Source of the DNA: JBPCMN01 sp013695115
Lineage (GTDB): Bacteria; Actinomycetota; Acidimicrobiia; IMCC26256; JACDBD01
NCBI GenBank assembly: GCA_051002235.1
Contig: JBPCMN010000021.1
Coordinates: forward strand, 1-64,000
DNA length: 64,000 nt
Direction of reading: 5' to 3'
Shown: positions 38,530-50,219 of the stretch, piece by piece
Numbering within the stretch: position 1 is the first letter of the stretch
Layout: each line of letters starts with the position of its first letter
Notes under the pieces: generated by a model
Told to the model about the DNA's origin: nothing
Databases searched by the model: none
What the model saw: only the letters and a program-made list of their open reading frames with translations
Program-made: the position numbers and the translations under genes

Positions 38530-40518
38530 ATGACCCAGCGGGACCGCCCCTGGCTCATGCGCACGTACTCGGGCCATTCGTCGGCCCGGGCGTCGAACGA
38601 GCTGTATCGCACCAACCTCGCCCGCGGCCAGACCGGCCTGTCGGTGGCGTTCGACCTCCCTACCCAGACCGGCTACGACCCCGACCACGAGCTCGCCCGG
38701 GGCGAGGTCGGCAAGGTGGGCGTGCCCGTGCCCCACCTGGGCGAGATGCGCCAGCTGTTCGAGGGCATCCCGCTCGACGAGATGAACACCTCGATGACGA
38801 TCAACGCCACCGCCATGTGGCTGTTGGCGATGTACGTCGTGCTGGGCGAAGAGCAGGGCGTCGACTCGGTGAAGCTGTCGGGCACCACTCAGAACGACAT
38901 TGTGAAGGAGTACCTGTCGCGCGGCACGTACATCTTCCCGCCGGACGCGTCGCGCCGGCTCACCGTCGACGTGATCGTGCACGCGGTCCGCAACATTCCG
39001 ACGTGGAACCCGATCAACGTGTGCCCGTACCACCTCCAGGAGGCGGGCGCGACCCCGGTGCAGGAGATCGCCTACGGGCTCGCCACCGCGGTGGCAGTGC
39101 TCGACGCGGCGCGCGACTCCGGCGTGAGCGACGACGAGCTGCCGTCGGTGGTCGGGCGGATCTCCTTCTTCATCGACGTCGGGATCCGCTTCGTCGAGGA
39201 GGTCTGCAAGATGCGGGCCTTCACCCGCATCTGGGACCGGATCTGCCGGGAGCGCTACGGCGTCGACGACGAGAAGCTGCGCCGATTCCGCTACGGGGTG
39301 CAGGTCAACTCGCTCGGGCTCACCGAGGCCCAGCCCGAGAACAACGTGCAGCGCATCGTGCTCGAAATGCTCGGGGTCACGCTGTCGAAAGACGCCCGCG
39401 CCCGGTCGATCCAGCTGCCGTGTTGGAACGAGGCGCTCGGCCTTCCCCGCCCGTGGGACCAGCAGTGGTCGCTGCGGATGCAGCAGGTGCTGGCGTACGA
39501 GAGCGACCTGCTCGAGCACGACGACCTGTTCGAGGGCTCGAAGGTCGTCGAAGCCAAGACGACCGAGCTCGAAGAAGCGGCCGACGCCGAGCTCCAGTGG
39601 GTGCTCGACGGCGGCGGATCGTTCGAGATGATCGACGCCATGAAGGGGCGGCTGGTCCAGAGCCACGCCCAGCGGGTGCGCAAGATCGAGTCGGGCGAGA
39701 TTCCGGTGGTGGGCGTGAACATCTTCACCGAGACCGCGCCGTCGCCGTTGGTCTCGGGCTATGAGGAGGGTGGCGCGTCGCACATTCTCGAGCTCGACCC
39801 CGCCGCCGAGGCCGAGCAGATCGAGTCGGTGCAGCGGTGGCGCGCTGAACGCGACGAGAAGGCGTGGTCGGCCGCCCTCGACCAGGTACGGAGGGTCGCA
39901 GCCGCCGACGAGAACCTCATGCCCGCCACCATCGAGCTGGTGAGGGCCGGGGGCACGGTGGGCGAGTGGGCGGGGGCGCTGCGCGAGGTGTTCGGCGAGT
40001 ACCGCGCCCCGACCGGTGTCGGCGGCGTGGCCACCGCGCCGATCGACGAGATGCTGGCGGTGCGGGAACGGGTGCAGGCGGCGGCCAAGGAGCTAGGCGG
40101 CCCGGTGCGGATCCTGGTGGGCAAGCCCGGCCTCGACGGCCACTCCAACGGCGCCGAACAGATCGCGGTGGCGGCGCGCGACGCCGGGATGGAGGTCGTC
40201 TACCAGGGCATCCGGCTGACGCCCGAGCAGATCGCGGCGGCGGCGCGCGACGAGGACGTCGACGTGGTCGGGCTCTCGATCCTGTCGGGCTCGCACCTCG
40301 AGCTGGTGCCCGAGACCGTGCGGCTGCTCCAGGAGATGGGCGTCGACGCGCCCGTCGTCGTGGGTGGGATCATCCCCGACGCCGACCAGCCCAAGCTCGC
40401 CGACGCCGGCGTCGCGCGCGTCTACACGCCCAAGGACTTCAAGCTGTCGCAGATCATGGCCGACATCGGCGATCTCGCCATCGAGCACCGCCGCAAACGA
40501 GCATTCTCGAGGCCTTAG
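38530..40518 (+). CDS. B12-dependent acyl-CoA mutase, MeaA/ethylmalonyl-CoA mutase type
   Basis: 662 aa: TIM-barrel substrate domain (RPWLMRTYSGHSSARASNELYR, LSVAFDLPTQTGYDPDHELARGEVGKVGV, NTSMTINATAMWLL, YLSRGTYIFPP, WNPINVCPYHLQEAGATP) joined to a C-terminal cobalamin domain with GKPGLDGHSNGAEQI (DxHxxG, His ligand, about residue 535) and LSILSGSH. The N-terminal block is closer in my memory to MeaA/ethylmalonyl-CoA mutase than to methylmalonyl-CoA mutase. With Ccr and an epimerase in this window it fits conversion of (2R)-ethylmalonyl-CoA to methylsuccinyl-CoA. Methylmalonyl- or isobutyryl-CoA mutase remains possible. Confidence 0.85.
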   Translation: MTQRDRPWLMRTYSGHSSARASNELYRTNLARGQTGLSVAFDLPTQTGYDPDHELARGEVGKVGVPVPHLGEMRQLFEGIPLDEMNTSMTINATAMWLLAMYVVLGEEQGVDSVKLSGTTQNDIVKEYLSRGTYIFPPDASRRLTVDVIVHAVRNIPTWNPINVCPYHLQEAGATPVQEIAYGLATAVAVLDAARDSGVSDDELPSVVGRISFFIDVGIRFVEEVCKMRAFTRIWDRICRERYGVDDEKLRRFRYGVQVNSLGLTEAQPENNVQRIVLEMLGVTLSKDARARSIQLPCWNEALGLPRPWDQQWSLRMQQVLAYESDLLEHDDLFEGSKVVEAKTTELEEAADAELQWVLDGGGSFEMIDAMKGRLVQSHAQRVRKIESGEIPVVGVNIFTETAPSPLVSGYEEGGASHILELDPAAEAEQIESVQRWRAERDEKAWSAALDQVRRVAAADENLMPATIELVRAGGTVGEWAGALREVFGEYRAPTGVGGVATAPIDEMLAVRERVQAAAKELGGPVRILVGKPGLDGHSNGAEQIAVAARDAGMEVVYQGIRLTPEQIAAAARDEDVDVVGLSILSGSHLELVPETVRLLQEMGVDAPVVVGGIIPDADQPKLADAGVARVYTPKDFKLSQIMADIGDLAIEHRRKRAFSRP

Positions 40519-40551
40519 GGAGCGGAATCCGCACCCCACAGCCTCGAGAAG

Positions 40552-42291
40552 CTAACGGGCGTAGAGCGCTTCGATCTCCACTTCGTACTTGACGTGGACG
40601 CCGCGGCGCTTGAGCTTCATCGTCGGAGTCATCTCCTCCGAGTCGGGCAGCCACTCCTCGCCGAGGAGCTTGAACTTCTTGACCTTCTCCACCTGCGAGA
40701 AGTGCTTGTTGGCCTCCTCGACGCAGCGCTCGATCTCGGCCACGACCTCGGCGAGCTCGGCCAGCTCCGCCAGTGACGCGGCGTCGATGCCCTGCTGCTT
40801 CGCCCACGCCGGCGCGACCTCGGGATCGAGCACGAGCAGGGCGGAGATGAACGGGCGCTGGTCGCCGATGACGCACGCCTGACCGACGAGCGGGAACGAC
40901 TTCAGCGCGGCCTCGAGGTTGGCGGGCGAGATGTTCTTCCCTCCCGCGGTGATGATCAGCTCCTTCTTGCGGTCGACGATCTTGAGGTACCCGTCGTCGT
41001 CGAACATCCCGATGTCACCGGAGTGCAGCCAGCCCTCCGAGTCGAGCGCGTCGGCGGTCTTGGCCGGGTCGTCGAGGTAGCCCCGGAAGACGTTGCCGCC
41101 CCGGCAGATCACCTCGCCGTCCTCGGCCAGCTCCACCTCGCAGCCCGGTATCGCCCGACCGACCGTGCCCGGGCGCACCTCGATGGCGTCGAAGGTCATC
41201 GGGCCCGACGACTCCGACATGCCGTAGATCTCCGCTAGGGGCACGCCGAGCTTCCGGAAGAAGTTGAACACCTCCATGGGGATGGGAGCGGCGCCGGTGA
41301 TCGCCGAGATGCACTGGTCGAGGCCGAGCAGCTCCCGCACTGGGCGCAGCAACCGGTCGTCGCCGGACTCGAGCGCGGCGTCGAAGACGGCCTTCTGCTT
41401 CGGATCGCCCGACATCACCGCCTGGACGCCGCCGTACACCTTCTCCCACACCCGCGGCACCGCGAAGAAGATCTCCGGCTTCACCTGCGGCAGGTAGGCA
41501 GAGATCTGGCTCGCCTCGGGACAACACGTGACCTCGTAGCCGAGGGCGACGCCCTGGTAGTGCGACGTCATCCGCTCGGCGATATGCGCCATCGGCAGGT
41601 ACGAGACCATCCGGCGGCCCTCGGTGGCGACGTGCGCGAGCGTTCGGCGCAGGCTCTCCACCGTCCACACGATGTTGGCGTGGTCGAGCATCACCCCCTT
41701 GGGCGGGCCGGTCGTGCCCGACGTGTAGATGACCGTGGCGAGGTCGTCGGGCGCGACGATCGCCGCGGCCTGGTCGAAGTCGACCGCGTCGGCGGCGAGG
41801 AGCGTGTCCCAGGAGTGGACCTCGTCGGGCGCGAGGCCGTCCGGGTCCTCCATCAGCGCGATCTCGGAGAGCTCGGGCAGCTCGGAGCGGACCTTGAGCA
41901 CCCGCTCGAGGAACCCGACGTTCTCGAGCAGCGCGACCTTGGCCTTGCAGTGCCCGGCCAGGTATTGCACCTGCTCGGGCGCGGACGAGTTGTAGATCGA
42001 GATCGGCGTCGCGCCGCGCAGCAGCACCGCCATGTCGGCGACGTTGAACTCGGGCCGGTTGCGCATCATGATCACGACCCGGTCGCCGTGCCCGACCCCC
42101 AACCCCTCGAGGGCGGTGGCGAGGCGGCAGGCGCGCTCGGCGTAGTCGGCATACGTCCACTCGGCCCAGCCGTCGCCGTCCTTCCAGCGCAGCGCGACCC
42201 CGTCGGGGCGGGCCCGCACCGTGGCCAGGAACCTCGACGTCACGGTCTGGCCCTCGACGACCGTCGCCAGCTCGTCGCTCGTCACCGCCAT
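40552..42291 (-). CDS. Long-chain acyl-CoA synthetase (AMP-forming)
   Basis: 579 aa of the ANL superfamily: P-loop TVIYTSGTTGPPKGVMLDH, adenine-binding IYGMSESSGPMTF, GWLHSGDIGMFDDDGYLKIVDRKKELIITAGGKNISP, and the late catalytic Lys region TPTMKLKRRGV. The C-terminal motif and length fit FadD15-like long-chain fatty acyl-CoA ligases. Feeds fatty acids into beta-oxidation or lipid synthesis. ATG 42291 follows GAGGGGG. Convergent with the mutase gene; a 26-bp dyad lies about 90 bp upstream. Confidence 0.9.
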   Translation of the reverse strand: MAVTSDELATVVEGQTVTSRFLATVRARPDGVALRWKDGDGWAEWTYADYAERACRLATALEGLGVGHGDRVVIMMRNRPEFNVADMAVLLRGATPISIYNSSAPEQVQYLAGHCKAKVALLENVGFLERVLKVRSELPELSEIALMEDPDGLAPDEVHSWDTLLAADAVDFDQAAAIVAPDDLATVIYTSGTTGPPKGVMLDHANIVWTVESLRRTLAHVATEGRRMVSYLPMAHIAERMTSHYQGVALGYEVTCCPEASQISAYLPQVKPEIFFAVPRVWEKVYGGVQAVMSGDPKQKAVFDAALESGDDRLLRPVRELLGLDQCISAITGAAPIPMEVFNFFRKLGVPLAEIYGMSESSGPMTFDAIEVRPGTVGRAIPGCEVELAEDGEVICRGGNVFRGYLDDPAKTADALDSEGWLHSGDIGMFDDDGYLKIVDRKKELIITAGGKNISPANLEAALKSFPLVGQACVIGDQRPFISALLVLDPEVAPAWAKQQGIDAASLAELAELAEVVAEIERCVEEANKHFSQVEKVKKFKLLGEEWLPDSEEMTPTMKLKRRGVHVKYEVEIEALYAR

Positions 42292-42377
42292 CGCCGGTCC
42301 CCCTCTGTGGATGACTACCCAGCCCATCTTGTACCGCAGGGCGGTTGGCCATGCACGGCCCCGGTTCCGCGACCTGC

Positions 42378-42403
42378 GTTTTCCACAGGGGCCTCTGGAA
42401 AAC
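42378..42403. promoter_or_regulatory. 26-bp imperfect dyad upstream of the acyl-CoA synthetase
   Basis: GTTTTCCACAGG (42378-42389) and CCTCTGGAAAAC (42392-42403) are reverse complements at 11 of 12 positions around GG. It sits in a relatively AT-rich 183-bp spacer (42292-42474) that holds no gene. Probably the operator of a fatty-acid-responsive regulator. Confidence 0.5.
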
Positions 42404-42474
42404 CTGTGCAGAGTGATGGATACTGTGGGCTAGTTCGTCCCGAGGAGATCGTTGGGGCCCGCGTCAGCGGTTCT

Positions 42475-43632
42475 CTACTCCAACCCTCCTCGGGGCGTAC
42501 TGCGTGGCGGACGTTTTTCCAGCTCAGCCAGCACTTCCTCGGTGTCCGCGCCCAGCGGACGGCCGGCGTGGACGACCCGGCCGGGGGTGCGGGAGAGCTT
42601 GGCCACCACCCCCTGCATCGTCACCCCATCCACTTCGACCAGAGCGTCCCGAGCCTGCACGTGGGGGTCGGCGGCGAGGTCGGCCATCGTGTACACGGGC
42701 GCGATCGCGGCCTCGACCGCCTCGAACGCGGCGAGCACCTCGGCCGACGGCCGGGCGGCGATCCACTGCTCGACCAGGGCGTCGAGCTCGGCGCGGTGCT
42801 CGATGCGGTCGGCGAACGTCGCGAACCGGGGGTCGCCGGCGAGGCCGAGGAGCGCCAGGACCCGCTGGGCGACCGACTCGGTCGACGTCGACACCGCGAC
42901 CCACAGGTCGTCGGCGCACCGGTAGGTGCCGCGCGGGACGGTGTAGGGGATGCCGGAACGCAGGCGGGGCTGGAGGACGCCCAGGTTCGCCCATGCGCTC
43001 GGGAGCGCGCCCATGCACTGGAGCATCGACTCGAGCAGGCTCACGTCGACGATCTGGCCCTCGCCGGTCTGGTCCCGATGCCGGACGGCGACGAGCACCG
43101 CGAACGCGCCGACGAGCGCGGCGATCTCGTCGGTGAGCGCGATCGGTGGCAGGAGCGGCGCGCCGTCGGGCTCTCCGTTGATGGCGGCGAAGCCGCTCAT
43201 GGCCTCGGCGAGGGTGGCGAAGCCGGGTCGGGGGGCGTAGGGCCCGTCCTGCCCGAACCCGGTGAGCCGGAGCACGACGAGGCCGGGATGGTCGGCGAGT
43301 AGGTCGGTGGGGTCGAGGCCGAGCCGCTCGAGCGTGCCCGGCCGGTGGTTCTCGATCAGGACGTCGGCGCTGGCGACGAGGCCGCGCATCGCGGCGACGC
43401 CGGCCTCGGTCTTCAGGTCGAGCACGATGGCGCGCTTGTTGCGGTTGACAACCTTTCCCATGAGGGTCTCGCCGTCACGGGGGTCGCGCCAGCCGAGGTT
43501 GCGCACGCCGTCGCCCACTGGAGCCTCGACCTTGATCACGTCGGCGCCGAAGTCGGCGAGGTACCGGGCCGCGCCGGGCGCGGCGAGCACGGTCGACATG
43601 TCGATGACGCGGAGCCCTTCGAGCGCCTGCAT
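42475..43632 (-). CDS. CaiB/BaiF family (class III) CoA-transferase
   Basis: 385 aa. Typical start LEGLRVIDMSTVLAAPGAARYLADFGADVIKVEAPVGDGVR, RNKRAIVLDLKTEAGV, LIENHRPGTLERLGL, LRLTGFGQDGPYAPRPGFATLAEAMSG and GEGQIVDVSLLESML. The catalytic Asp of the family lies in the middle region; a candidate is in the GQDGPY/ALTDE segment. Substrate unknown; family members activate carnitine, mesaconate, succinate or formate. Followed downstream by the acyl-CoA ligase. ATG 43632. Confidence 0.88.
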   Translation of the reverse strand: MQALEGLRVIDMSTVLAAPGAARYLADFGADVIKVEAPVGDGVRNLGWRDPRDGETLMGKVVNRNKRAIVLDLKTEAGVAAMRGLVASADVLIENHRPGTLERLGLDPTDLLADHPGLVVLRLTGFGQDGPYAPRPGFATLAEAMSGFAAINGEPDGAPLLPPIALTDEIAALVGAFAVLVAVRHRDQTGEGQIVDVSLLESMLQCMGALPSAWANLGVLQPRLRSGIPYTVPRGTYRCADDLWVAVSTSTESVAQRVLALLGLAGDPRFATFADRIEHRAELDALVEQWIAARPSAEVLAAFEAVEAAIAPVYTMADLAADPHVQARDALVEVDGVTMQGVVAKLSRTPGRVVHAGRPLGADTEEVLAELEKRPPRSTPRGGLE

Positions 43633-43662
43633 GGGCGGAAGGATAAGGGCCGATCCGACCGG

Positions 43663-45270
<1,608 letters not shown>

Positions 45271-45333
45271 GAAACAGTGTCGCGTGGAACCTCCGGGTCG
45301 GCGGCACGAGTTTCGACCGCCCGGCGGCTGAGT

Positions 45334-46497
45334 TCAGAAGAGCTCGGTGAAGCAGCGGTGGTCGAGGGGGCCGAGGGCGTACTCGCGGTACAGACCGGCG
45401 AACATGTCGCGGGTCTTCTCGGTCCAAGCCAGCGCCTCGGGCGCGGCGGTGCGCCGGACGACCTGCGTGTAGCCGCCCTCGTATACCCGGTACTCACCCC
45501 ACGCCCCCGGGTAGTCCTTCGTGCAGGCGATCTCACAGAACGGGACGTTGCGCGCCTGCGCGAACCGGCGGACCCGGTTGCGATGGGTGTGCCCGGCGAA
45601 GTAGCCGGCGATGTTCTCGCGACGGGCCACGACGACGGCAAGGGCGTCGCTGTCGTCGGGATTGATCCCGAAATAGGAGTCGGAGCGGTCGTCGGCGTCG
45701 AGGTTCCACAGGTGGTGATGGCCGAACACCAGCACCGCTCCGGTCGCCTCGTTCGTCGCCTCATCGAGCCAGTCGAGCTGGTGGTGGGTCACCTGGCCCC
45801 GCTCGAGGCCCGGGATCACGGTGTCGAGCACCGCCAGCGTCACGCCGTCCAGCTCGATCGTGAACGGGGCGTCGTCGGCCGCGATCGTCGGATCGGTCAT
45901 GGCGTCGTGGTTGCCGCGCACGTGGTACATGCGCTTACCGAGAGTCCCGTAGGCGTCGAGGAACGCCTGGTACTGATCGGGTGTGCCCCGGTCGGTGAGG
46001 TCGCCCTTGACGACGACGACGTCGGGGTCGAGCGCGGCCATCTCCGCGATCACGGCCCGGTTCATCGTCTCGGGGTAGGGCGGCTCCCCCGGCTCGCTCG
46101 AGAACACCGGTCCCAACTCCTCCTCGAGCGCGTTGCCGAGCCGGCCGCACTCGAGCTCGCCGAAGTGGACGTCGTTGGCGGTGGCGATCGTCGCCAGCAG
46201 CCGGCCGGCGGGTCGCTCGAGCGTGCGCACCTCGGCGGGCAGGTACTCGTCGGGCTCGACGCCTTCCACCTCGACCCGGTAGCTCGTTGCCGGCTCGAGG
46301 TCGGTCACCCGGGCGACGTGGTGCGGACCGGTGGTCGTGACCTCGGCCTCGCCGACGCGGGTGACGACGCCCTCGGAGTCGTCGGTCGCGAACGTCACGA
46401 CGACCTCGCCGGGCGCGACCGTCATCAACTCGGCGTTGCGGACCGCGGGCACGGCTACGCGCGTGCCCTCCGGCCGATCCGGCCCGACAGCCGCCAC
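45334..46497 (-). CDS. Metallophosphoesterase with fibronectin-like N-terminal domain
   Basis: 387 aa. Residues about 10-95 form a beta-rich FN3/purple-acid-phosphatase N-like domain (VVVTFATDDSEGVVTRV, VTDLEPATSYRVEVEG). The calcineurin-like domain follows with all metal-ligand motifs: NDVHFGE, KGDLTDRG, RGNHD, FGHHH and AGHTHRN. No signal peptide, so it is probably cytosolic; the substrate is unknown (phosphodiester or phosphoprotein). GTG 46497 overlaps the carboxylase epsilon gene by 43 bp. Confidence 0.85.
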   Translation of the reverse strand: MAAVGPDRPEGTRVAVPAVRNAELMTVAPGEVVVTFATDDSEGVVTRVGEAEVTTTGPHHVARVTDLEPATSYRVEVEGVEPDEYLPAEVRTLERPAGRLLATIATANDVHFGELECGRLGNALEEELGPVFSSEPGEPPYPETMNRAVIAEMAALDPDVVVVKGDLTDRGTPDQYQAFLDAYGTLGKRMYHVRGNHDAMTDPTIAADDAPFTIELDGVTLAVLDTVIPGLERGQVTHHQLDWLDEATNEATGAVLVFGHHHLWNLDADDRSDSYFGINPDDSDALAVVVARRENIAGYFAGHTHRNRVRRFAQARNVPFCEIACTKDYPGAWGEYRVYEGGYTQVVRRTAAPEALAWTEKTRDMFAGLYREYALGPLDHRCFTELF

Positions 46498-46700
46498 GGT
46501 CCCCGCATCAGCCCGGCGCGGCGAGCGGTGAGCCGCGACGCCCGGACCCAGGCGTCGAGCCCGTCGCCCGGAGACGCGGCTCGTGCCGCGGCGGCCGCCC
46601 GCTCGGCGTACACGGTGGCGAGGGCGGCGGTGATCGCGGCCACCTCGTCGGGCGTCGCGTCTCCCGAGATCACCTGGAGCGGCGGCGACTCGATCTTCAT
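46455..46700 (-). CDS. Acyl-CoA carboxylase epsilon subunit
   Basis: 81 aa. LQVISGDATPDEVAAITAALATVYAERAAAAA followed by WVRASRLTARRAGLMRGPWRLSGR is the standard pattern of the small actinobacterial AccE/PccE subunit (G-x-x-T-x-E-E-[VL]AA[VL], then a basic W-rich tail). It stabilises the biotin-carboxylase/carboxyltransferase complex. It lies 43 bp downstream of the beta-subunit gene, the usual arrangement. ATG 46700. Confidence 0.85.
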   Translation of the reverse strand: MKIESPPLQVISGDATPDEVAAITAALATVYAERAAAAARAASPGDGLDAWVRASRLTARRAGLMRGPWRLSGRIGRRARA

Positions 46701-46743
46701 CGCCTCATCGTCCCGCACTGCAACGCTGCTGCCGCTCTCATGC

Positions 46744-48360
<1,617 letters not shown>

Positions 48361-48410
48361 CAGGTGTCGAGGGTAGTGCCCCCTGGTCGCGCCGCCCCGA
48401 GGTGCTCCTC

Positions 48411-48935
48411 TCAGGAACGGCGGCCGGCGAACCAGCCGAGGGCAGCGCCTGTCAACGTAACCGCGCCGCCGAAGCCGCACAGGACCGCGCCGAAGCCGAT
48501 GGTGTTCCGCACCCCGAAGCCGCCTGGTCCGCGGAACGGGCCCTTGTTGACACGGTCCATGAAGTCGTTCAGCTGGATCACGTACAGACCGACGAGCACG
48601 ACTGGCAGCGCACCGCCGACCCAGATCCAGAGCCGGGCGCGCGGGACGGGGGCGAGCACGCCGACAAGCGCGATCGCGACCACGACCAGAACGAGGATGC
48701 CCAGCGGCAGGCCGGACCCGTCGAGGTTCGACTTGCTGTCGATCAGGAACTTCGCCGGCACCTCGAACCCGCCGAATGTCTGCGGATCGTCGGCGGGCTT
48801 GTAGTTGCGACCCGCCCATTCGAGGAAGCTCGAGATGGCGACGAGTACGGGCCCGGCGATGACCAGGATCGCCGCGATCGGCGCCAGGTTCAGCGGCTCC
48901 GACGGAGCATCGGCGCCGGCCTTCGACTCGGCCAC
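48411..48935 (-). CDS. Four-helix membrane protein, first of three tandem paralogues
   Basis: 174 aa with helices at about 17-40, 72-95, 98-118 and 145-170. Landmarks shared with the two neighbours: an aromatic pair after helix 1 (SSFLEWAG), VPAKFLIDS before helix 2, and a Gly-rich last helix (TIGFGAVLCGFGGAVTLTGAALGW). Family not recognised. It starts one base from the stop of the second paralogue, so the two form an operon. Confidence 0.7.
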   Translation of the reverse strand: MAESKAGADAPSEPLNLAPIAAILVIAGPVLVAISSFLEWAGRNYKPADDPQTFGGFEVPAKFLIDSKSNLDGSGLPLGILVLVVVAIALVGVLAPVPRARLWIWVGGALPVVLVGLYVIQLNDFMDRVNKGPFRGPGGFGVRNTIGFGAVLCGFGGAVTLTGAALGWFAGRRS

Positions 48936-48936
48936 G

Positions 48937-49422
48937 TCACGTGCTCCGCAGGGACAGGATCCCGCCGACCAGCGCCACCGCGCCGCCGATGATCGCGAGG
49001 TAGGCGCCGATCCCGGTGAGGTCGCCGAAGCTCACGCCGGAGTCTTTACCGAAGTCATCGACGATGCTCTTGACCTGGTACATGAACAGGACGCCGACGA
49101 CAATCCCGCCGGCGCCGGCGACCAGTGCGAGGACACGTGCCTGCGCCAGCACTGCGCCCACGATGCCGAGGATTCCCAAGATGATCAGGAGGGTGCCGAT
49201 GCTGAGGCCCGCCGGCCGGGAGGTGTAGTCGATCAGGAACTTGGCCGGGCCCTCATGCGCGCTCTCTGACGGCTGGCTGAACACGCCCTTGATCCAGTCG
49301 AGCCACGACGAGATCACGATGCCGGCCGAGCCGGCCACGGCGAGGATCTGACCGGGGCCGAAGCTCGTTGTCGAGGCTGATGGCGAGGGAGCAGGCGGCG
49401 GGGCGGAAACGGGATCGGTCAT
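48937..49422 (-). CDS. Four-helix membrane protein, second tandem paralogue
   Basis: 161 aa. A Pro/Ser-rich cytosolic lead (MTDPVSAPPPAPSPS) precedes helix 1; then SSWLDWIKG, GPAKFLIDYTSRP, two adjacent helices (LSIGTLLIILGILGIVGAVLA, VLALVAGAGGIVVGVLFMY) and a last Gly-rich helix GIGAYLAIIGGAVALVGGILSL. The W-x-[DE]-W and P-x-KFL motifs match the first and third copies. Function unknown. ATG 49422 follows GAGGAGG. Confidence 0.7.
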   Translation of the reverse strand: MTDPVSAPPPAPSPSASTTSFGPGQILAVAGSAGIVISSWLDWIKGVFSQPSESAHEGPAKFLIDYTSRPAGLSIGTLLIILGILGIVGAVLAQARVLALVAGAGGIVVGVLFMYQVKSIVDDFGKDSGVSFGDLTGIGAYLAIIGGAVALVGGILSLRST

Positions 49423-49469
49423 GGGACCTCCTCGATCAGTGAGTCAGCGACTCGACGGGCTATGGCCTA

Positions 49470-49583
49470 TCAGGGTTGGAGACTGAAGGGCGGGTAGCGG
49501 TCGGTGGTCAGCATGAACGCGTAGGTGGTCACGCGCAGGTCCAGCGGTACACACCCACGACGAAGTCGAACAGCGGTGCCTCC
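49470..49583 (-). pseudogene. DUF4389 protein C-terminal remnant
   Basis: On the minus strand after the third paralogue's stop one reads AEEAPLFDFVVGVYRWT and, after inserting one missing base (GGACCTGCG for GGACCCTGCG), LRVTTYAFMLTTDRYPPFSL plus Gln-Pro-stop. VGVYRW...RV..YAF.LTTDRYPPFSL is the hallmark end of DUF4389 membrane proteins. Only about 38 codons are left, without a start. It fills the 161-bp gap between the second and third tandem paralogues. Confidence 0.7.
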
Positions 49584-50096
49584 TCAGCTCGGAGAGGACG
49601 CTACTGCCGGACGGCTGGTGATGGACAGGATGCCGCCGACGGCGGCCGCGACCCCGCCGAGCGCGACCACGACCGCGCCGAGCCCGAGCGCGTCGCCGAA
49701 CCCGGGACCGAAGTCTCCGAAGGGCTCGACGAAATTGCGCAAGCGCAGCGCGTACCAAGCGGCGAGACCGAGCGCGGCCAGCCCGCCCGGAAGCGCGAGC
49801 AACGAGATGGGGCGAACGAGGGCGGCGACGATGCATCCGAGCCCCAGCAATGCGATCAGCCAGCCGATGGCCGGCCCGCCGCGATTAGCGAACAGCCCGC
49901 TGTCGCGGAGGAGAAACTTGATCGGCACGTCGTAGGCGTTGAGCCCGAACGCGGGCCCGAACTGGCGGTCGGGGCGGACCCAGTCGAGCCAGGCGCCGAC
50001 GAGGATCACGACGCCGCCCGCGAGCGCGACCAGCTGGGCCGGCAGGAGCGTGATCGTGACCCCGGATTGCGCCGGCGTCGTCGTGGTGTCGGTCAT
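49584..50096 (-). CDS. Four-helix membrane protein, third tandem paralogue
   Basis: 170 aa. Same plan as the two downstream copies: helix 1 with VGAWLDWVRPD, then YDVPIKFLLRDSG, helices 2 and 3 (GWLIALLGLGCIVAALV, LLALPGGLAALGLAAWYAL) and the terminal GLGAVVVALGGVAAAVGGILSITS. Between helices 3 and 4 is an acidic/aromatic loop RNFVEPFGDFGPGFGD, similar to IVDDFGKDSG and FMDRVNKG in the others. ATG 50096 follows GGGAGGG. Separated from the second copy by the DUF4389 remnant. Confidence 0.7.
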   Translation of the reverse strand: MTDTTTTPAQSGVTITLLPAQLVALAGGVVILVGAWLDWVRPDRQFGPAFGLNAYDVPIKFLLRDSGLFANRGGPAIGWLIALLGLGCIVAALVRPISLLALPGGLAALGLAAWYALRLRNFVEPFGDFGPGFGDALGLGAVVVALGGVAAAVGGILSITSRPAVASSPS

Positions 50097-50173
50097 CGTC
50101 GGTCCCTCCCGCGGTCGGCGATCGCGTCGATCATTCGACGGGGAGGCTAGCGACGGCGTTCCCGGACGCGACA

Positions 50174-50198
50174 CGGCCCCGCCGCCTGGGCGGGGCCG
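50174..50198 (-). terminator. Hairpin terminator after hsp20
   Basis: CGGCCCCGCC-GCCTG-GGCGGGGCCG, a 10-bp perfect GC stem, 22 bp after the hsp20 stop at 50220. Similar in design to the hairpins at 17993 and 18828. Confidence 0.7.
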
Positions 50199-50219
50199 GT
50201 CTCGCTGCAGAAGGCGGGT

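Noticed and set aside
42292..42474. Cluster of TTATCCACA-like words (TCATCCACA, TTTTCCACA) that might mark a replication origin
   Set aside because: Only one-mismatch DnaA boxes, two of them parts of one dyad; no dnaA, dnaN, gyrB or AT-rich unwinding region; better explained as an operator.
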